Assembly: GCA_016930635.1 (NCBI GenBank)
Contig: JAFGGI010000024.1
Location: forward strand, 1 to 47,819
Source of the DNA: Sedimentisphaerales bacterium
GTDB taxonomy: Bacteria; Planctomycetota; Phycisphaerae; Sedimentisphaerales; UBA12454
Reading direction: 5' to 3'
DNA: 47,819 bases
Shown here: piece by piece, positions 43,814 through 47,819 of the stretch
Layout: each line of letters begins with the position of its first letter
Position numbering within the stretch: position 1 is the first letter of the stretch
Translations under genes and position numbers: made by a program
Notes under the pieces: generated by a model
What the model was told of the DNA's origin: nothing
Databases searched by the model: none
Seen by the model: only the letters and a program-made list of their open reading frames with translations

Positions 43814-44290
43814 TTAAAAACAGGCAGCTTCCTTATTAAAATTCTTTGTCTTTATTAAGTCCACAATAAAATCTATGGCTTTTTCCATATTAGTTTTCGC
43901 TTTTTCGCTCAGAGAGGCGCCGAACTGGTCAAATTCATAGCCCCGGATGCCGAGCATAAAGGCCTTTGCCTTTGAGCCGAATAGTTTCTCAGCTAATGTC
44001 ATTACCTGTGCAGGTTCTACGCTGTGGGAGGAAAAACTCCCTTCCTGCCTGTCGTTTAGCGGTTCAAAGCTGAAGGGCTCGGCGCAATTTTGGGAGGCGT
44101 CGGCGAAAATGACGATATCGTATTCAGCAACCTGAGCAGAGTCTTCAACGGTCAATTGGTAATCGGAATCTACGGTAACGTTCGGCAGGTTTTGAGCTTC
44201 GATTTTTTCAGCGACAGAAGGTCCCAGTCCGTCATCTGCTCTTGCAGGGTTGCCGAATCCTATCAATAAGATTTTCTGATTATCTGTCAT
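43814..44290 (-). CDS. hoxW: [NiFe]-hydrogenase maturation protease
   Basis: 158-aa peptidase that trims the C-terminus of the large subunit after nickel insertion. LLIGFGNPARADDGLGPSVAEKIE (about 8-31) is the family motif with the nickel-sensing Asp, and VIFADASQNCAEPFSFEPL (about 75-93) the second acidic site; the later HSVEPAQVMTLAEKLFG supplies the conserved His. Its start overlaps the large-subunit stop by 4 bases (ATGA), tying it to this hydrogenase. The symbol reflects the Hox context. Confidence 0.88.
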   Translation of the reverse strand: MTDNQKILLIGFGNPARADDGLGPSVAEKIEAQNLPNVTVDSDYQLTVEDSAQVAEYDIVIFADASQNCAEPFSFEPLNDRQEGSFSSHSVEPAQVMTLAEKLFGSKAKAFMLGIRGYEFDQFGASLSEKAKTNMEKAIDFIVDLIKTKNFNKEAACF

Positions 44291-45717
44291 TCTTTTGTTT
44301 TAGTTTCTATCTCGTTACCCTGGTAATCGAAGAGCGTAACTTTCAAAGGCATTTTGCCCATCGCGTGTGTCGCGCAGCTAAGACAGGGGTCGTAAGCTCT
44401 TATCGCTACTTCGATGTGGTTAAGCAGGCCTTCGGTTATTTCCGGGGCGCCGCTGATATGGTCCGCTGCGACTTTCTGGACGGCACGGTTCATTGGTATA
44501 TTATTGTTCGTGGTTGATACTATGAGATTTGCCATTGTAACCTGGTCATCGTCATTTACTTTATAATGATGGAACAGTGTGCCTCTCGGCGCTTCGAGCA
44601 GGCCTATGCCTTCGTTTCTACGCTCGCCTTTTACTACAAGGTCATTGCCCTGCAGGTCAGGGTCGTTTAGAAGCTCGTTGATTTTTTCGACCGAATGCAG
44701 GACTTCTATCATTCTTGCCCAGTGATAGGCCATTGTAATATTGTTAGGCTTATTGTCGGTAACAGCCATGAATTCTTTGCGTGCTTCTTCGGCTTCTGGG
44801 GTGTCGATAAAGTCACAGGTATTTACTCTTGCCAGGGGGCCGACGCGGTACCAGCCTTTTTCCGGGCCGAGCGATTTTATGAACGGGAATTTCATATATG
44901 ACCAGGATTTTACTTCTTCAGCGATGTAGTCCAGATACTTCGAATAATCGACCTGGTCGAATATTTTATTTCCCTCGGCATCGATAGCTCTTAGGTTGCC
45001 GTGGTATAAGTCCATCGCGCCGTCAGAGCGGACAAGGCTTAGATGATTGGAATCGAATGAACCGAAAGGCTTGACCATCTCGAGATTTTCGACGGTGTAA
45101 TCTTTCGCGACTTTCAGAGCACCTCTTGCCCAGACGAGCATTTGTTTGATATCTTTGAGGAATACATCTCTTTCATTGGTAGAGAGGTTTTTATTTATTC
45201 CGCCTGGTATTGCGCCTGTGCCGTGGATTTTTTTGCCTGCGGTTGCTTTGATTATTTCCTGGCCGTACTTTCTGAGCATGACGCCCTGGACAGCGAGGTC
45301 TTTGTGTTTCAATGCAACGCCGATGACGTTTCTTATTTGCACATCGGCATCAAAACCGAAAAGCAGATCAGGCGAACATAGATGGAAAAAGTGCAGTGCG
45401 TGCGACTGGAGCGTTTGGCCGTAGTGCATCAGGCGGCGCATTTTTTCAGCGGTGGGGGTGAGCTTGTCGGCGCCGACTATCACATCCATTGCCTTTGCTG
45501 CAGCCAGGTGATGGCTGACAGGACAGATGCCGCAGAGTCTTTGGACGACGACGGGCATTTCCCAGTAAGGTCTGCCCTGAATGAATCGTTCAAAGCCGCG
45601 GAATTCAACGATGTGGAATCTTGCCTGGGTGACTTTATTGTTTTCATCGAGCAGAATCGAGACTTTGCCGTGGCCTTCGACTCTGGTTACCGGTTCTATT
45701 ATTACTCTTTTGCTCAT
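44287..45717 (-). CDS. hoxH: Group 3 [NiFe]-hydrogenase large subunit
   Basis: Holds the NiFe active site that splits or makes H2. 476 aa. Ligand pairs Cys62/Cys65 (RLCGICPVSH) and Cys445/Cys448 (DPCLSCATH). Maturation cleavage after His451 would release 25 residues; the adjacent protease gene is the likely enzyme. TRVEGHGKV near the N-terminus is standard. With HoxY, HoxU and HoxF encoded upstream, the enzyme is best placed in the NAD-linked bidirectional type (group 3d). Cytoplasmic, no Tat signal in the small subunit. GGAG before ATG. Confidence 0.93.
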   Translation of the reverse strand: MSKRVIIEPVTRVEGHGKVSILLDENNKVTQARFHIVEFRGFERFIQGRPYWEMPVVVQRLCGICPVSHHLAAAKAMDVIVGADKLTPTAEKMRRLMHYGQTLQSHALHFFHLCSPDLLFGFDADVQIRNVIGVALKHKDLAVQGVMLRKYGQEIIKATAGKKIHGTGAIPGGINKNLSTNERDVFLKDIKQMLVWARGALKVAKDYTVENLEMVKPFGSFDSNHLSLVRSDGAMDLYHGNLRAIDAEGNKIFDQVDYSKYLDYIAEEVKSWSYMKFPFIKSLGPEKGWYRVGPLARVNTCDFIDTPEAEEARKEFMAVTDNKPNNITMAYHWARMIEVLHSVEKINELLNDPDLQGNDLVVKGERRNEGIGLLEAPRGTLFHHYKVNDDDQVTMANLIVSTTNNNIPMNRAVQKVAADHISGAPEITEGLLNHIEVAIRAYDPCLSCATHAMGKMPLKVTLFDYQGNEIETKTKE

Positions 45718-45760
45718 TTATTGCTCCAGTACAGTTCGGCTTTGCTCACTATAGAGCGGT

Positions 45761-46306
45761 TCAATCGTATTTTATTATTTCGTAAGGCAGGTCAAGCGGT
45801 TTGTTGTTTAGAATCGCAACAAGTGCCTGCCAGATTATTTCAGCGTTAGGCGGACAGCCCGGCAGAGAATAGTCTATCTTCACTATCTCGCTGCAGGGAT
45901 AAACCCTGTCCAGGCAAAGAGGGATTTCTTTGTCGTTCGGTATTATTTTTTCCGGGTTGTGCACGGACGGGCCATTGAGATAGGCCTCGTCGAGACATTC
46001 TTTCAGAGGTATATTATTTCGCATAGCAGGGATGTCGCCCATTATCGCACAGTCGCCGAGAGCGATGAGGATATCGCAGTGTTTCCTGAATTCCTGAAGG
46101 ACGTGGACGTTTTCTTCGTTTCCGCAACCGCCTTCGATAAGGCCGATAGCACATTGGCCGGTGAATTTCTTTATGTCGTTAATGGGTGACTTGTCGAAAT
46201 CGATTATCTCGATAAGTTCGAGTATCCGCTCGTCGATATCAAGAACCGACATATGACAGCCGAAGCAGCTTGTCAGTGCCGCTGTTGCGATTTTTGGTTT
46301 TGCCAT
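45761..46306 (-). CDS. hoxY: [NiFe]-hydrogenase small subunit
   Basis: 181-aa subunit carrying the proximal iron-sulfur cluster. Cys14 and Cys17 (LTSCFGCHMS), a later Cys in IALGDCAIMGDIPAMRN and Cys in LPGCPPNAEIIW form the ligand set. The short length and lack of a Tat leader or medial/distal cluster domain match HoxY/MvhG-type soluble enzymes. Followed by hoxH after 43 bases; preceded by hoxU. Confidence 0.92.
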   Translation of the reverse strand: MAKPKIATAALTSCFGCHMSVLDIDERILELIEIIDFDKSPINDIKKFTGQCAIGLIEGGCGNEENVHVLQEFRKHCDILIALGDCAIMGDIPAMRNNIPLKECLDEAYLNGPSVHNPEKIIPNDKEIPLCLDRVYPCSEIVKIDYSLPGCPPNAEIIWQALVAILNNKPLDLPYEIIKYD

Positions 46307-46326
46307 TTTCGTATATCCTTGCTAAC

Positions 46327-47040
46327 TCAATCTTTTTTTCTTTTTTCTTCTATGTCCGAACCGATAGGCTTTTTATCGTATTTTCTTTTGCCGATAGGAG
46401 TAGTGAACGCGGTTCGTTTTTTGATTATTGCACCGACAGGACAGACGTCTGCGGCCTTATCGGTTATTTTGAGGTTGGTGTCTTTAAGAAACTGTTCAGC
46501 ATTGATTGCTATTTTTCTTTCAGGTCCTCTGCCGACGAATTCAAAAACACCTTTGCCGTCAACAGTCCTGGATGCCTCGACACATCTGCCACAGAGTATG
46601 CACCTGTTGCGGTCAATGAAAATGTCGGGATGAGTTGCGTCAATTTCTCTTTTTGGATAGAAGTAATCGTACTTTGGCGCCAGTATCCCGAATCTGTAGC
46701 CAAGGGCCTGGAGTTCGCAGTTCCCGCTTCTTTCGCAGAACATACAGAAGTGGTTGCCTTCGACGAAGAGCATATCGATAATATTGCGTCTGTTTTCGTT
46801 GAGCTCTTCGGTTTCACTTTCGACAATCATCCCTTCAGTAATAGGCTGAGTACAGGCGGCTTGCGGTCGGCCGTTGACCAGAACGGTGCATAGCCGGCAA
46901 CTGCCACGGGGTGTAAGTTCAGGATGTCTGCACAGGCGGGGGATATATATGCCGGCCTCATCACAGGCCTCGAGAATCGTCTGGCCTGGCTTGCCTGTTA
47001 CTTCGACGCCGTCGATTACAAAATTTATCTCATTGCTCAT
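46327..47040 (-). CDS. hoxU: Diaphorase iron-sulfur subunit (HoxU-like)
   Basis: 237 aa, the length of HoxU. N-terminal [2Fe-2S] ferredoxin domain with Cys in RLCRHPELTPRGSCRLC and a later AACTQP; then the NuoG-type His-Cys3 motif (NHFCMFCERSGNCELQ), and a [4Fe-4S] set CILCGRC…DVCPVGAI. Relays electrons between the flavin subunit (HoxF) and HoxY. Starts 2 bases after the hoxF stop with AAAGGAT inside the hoxF end. Confidence 0.92.
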   Translation of the reverse strand: MSNEINFVIDGVEVTGKPGQTILEACDEAGIYIPRLCRHPELTPRGSCRLCTVLVNGRPQAACTQPITEGMIVESETEELNENRRNIIDMLFVEGNHFCMFCERSGNCELQALGYRFGILAPKYDYFYPKREIDATHPDIFIDRNRCILCGRCVEASRTVDGKGVFEFVGRGPERKIAINAEQFLKDTNLKITDKAADVCPVGAIIKKRTAFTTPIGKRKYDKKPIGSDIEEKRKKD

Positions 47041-47042
47041 TT

Positions 47043-47819
47043 TTATCCTTTATCTGTAAAGATTACTGAATCTCTTTGCGCGATCTGCTCGGCATCGGCC
47101 AGGGCCTTTTTAATATCGAAGTCCGGCCGGAGTCCGTCAGGAGATTTTTTGACCAGTGCCTCGTAGTTTTTGCGGAAGTTTTTCAGGGTCGTCAGTATCG
47201 GATTGGGCGAGGTCTGCCCCAGGCCGCAGCGGCTGGTGGTTTTTACGCTTTCACCGAGCTGTTGGAGCATATCGAGGTCTTCAGGCTCGCCTTTGCCGGC
47301 GAGGATCTTATCAAGATATTTTTTCAGCAGTACATTACCAACCCTGCAGGGGGTGCAGTAGCCGCAGCTTTCTTCTATGAAGAAGTCCATATATTCAGAG
47401 GCGATCTCGAGCATATTTCTATCGGGGCCGAAGATGACTATAGCGCCGCCGGTTGCCAAATCGTCATAACAGATTCTTCTGTTATAATCATTTGGACCGA
47501 TTATTTGTCCGCTTGGTCCGCCGATAAGAACTGCCTGTGCATCTTGTCCCTGTGCTTCTTTGAGCAGGTCGTTTACGGTTATGCCGAGTGATAATTCATA
47601 GACACCCGGCAGTTTGCAATCACCTGAAATGCTCAAAAGTTTTGTGCCCGGGCTGCTTTTAGAACCTTTCTGAACGAACCAGCCGGCTCCCATTTCAAGT
47701 ATCCTGACTACGCAGCAGAGGGTCTCGACATTATTTACCGATGTCGGGTTGCCCAGATAGCCTTTTTGTGCTGGGAAGGGCGGTCTGGTTTTCGGGTCGC
47801 CTCGCAGGCCTTCGCAGGA
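47043..47819 (-). CDS. hoxF: NADH-binding diaphorase subunit (HoxF/NuoF-like), start beyond window
   Basis: The frame stays open to the last base, so only the C-terminal ~258 residues are seen. The segment begins CEGLRGDPKTRPPFPAQKGYLGNPTSVNNVETL, the NuoF/HoxF hinge after the FMN/NAD domain, continues through an SLBB-like part (LLSISGDCKLPGVYELSLGITVNDLL) and ends with the [4Fe-4S] motif ESCGYCTPCRVGN and CGLGQTSPNP. It would oxidise or reduce NAD(H) for the hydrogenase. hoxE, if present, lies outside. Confidence 0.93.
   Translation of the reverse strand, partial: SCEGLRGDPKTRPPFPAQKGYLGNPTSVNNVETLCCVVRILEMGAGWFVQKGSKSSPGTKLLSISGDCKLPGVYELSLGITVNDLLKEAQGQDAQAVLIGGPSGQIIGPNDYNRRICYDDLATGGAIVIFGPDRNMLEIASEYMDFFIEESCGYCTPCRVGNVLLKKYLDKILAGKGEPEDLDMLQQLGESVKTTSRCGLGQTSPNPILTTLKNFRKNYEALVKKSPDGLRPDFDIKKALADAEQIAQRDSVIFTDKG

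Overview
The window looks like a piece of a planctomycete chromosome, most likely from the anaerobic Phycisphaerae/Sedimentisphaerales side of the phylum. This is inferred from gene content, not from a marker tree. Supporting signs are a type II secretion-type pseudopilin with a [14 protein letters not shown] leader, a chlamydial Hc1-like mini-histone, a Minf_1886-type protein (a family I know from planctomycetes and verrucomicrobia), a very large LamG/beta-helix exoprotein, an alginate-export-type porin, and intergenic spaces packed with short palindromic repeats. A bidirectional NAD-linked [NiFe] hydrogenase points to anaerobic or fermentative metabolism.

Layout. 1-7473 (+): a translation and nucleotide operon, rpsB (cut by the window edge)-tsf-pyrH-frr, followed by an AsmA-like and a YihY-like membrane protein. 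7477-9276 (-): a TPR-like membrane protein and an SGNH esterase lipoprotein. 9277-11616: small genes, namely a coiled-coil protein behind a good sigma-54 promoter, twin cold-shock genes with matching structured leaders, and a mini zinc-binding protein. 11617-19630: an accessory region with unknown genes, an AT-rich pair (PD-(D/E)XK-like protein plus DUF5677-like protein), a UvrC-like gene with repeat-derived coding sequence, a FabZ-like gene, the Hc1-like gene, and a flavodoxin gene beside flavodoxin debris. 19631-25630: a 1999-aa exoprotein. 25631-26415: repeats only. 26416-29267 (+): a membrane protein and a homocysteine methyltransferase/MTHFR fusion. 29274-35724 (-): a pseudopilin, then tmk-holB-ricT-metG-Minf_1886, an order resembling the Gram-positive tmk-holB-yaaT-metS neighbourhood. 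35827-38631 (+): a porin and an ABC-type binding protein. 38641-42259 (-): a membrane protein, then purF-purM. 42445-43404 (+): a ribokinase-family gene. 43428-47819 (-): hoxF(partial)-hoxU-hoxY-hoxH-maturation protease-response regulator.

The strongest unusual signals are non-coding. (1) The two csp genes share leaders with two interleaved complementary pairs, so a pseudoknot or a two-state switch is possible. (2) An exact 41-bp-period array downstream of the flavodoxin gene repeats its 3' end, and most units still spell A-Q/E-LTKKLFG-stop with mainly synonymous changes. (3) Several palindrome families have conserved outer frames and variable cores, and some are nested inside other repeats at sites that can be reconstructed. 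(4) One coding gene has absorbed three of these repeat families in frame. I could not run alignments, folding or searches, so family names rest on motifs read by eye.
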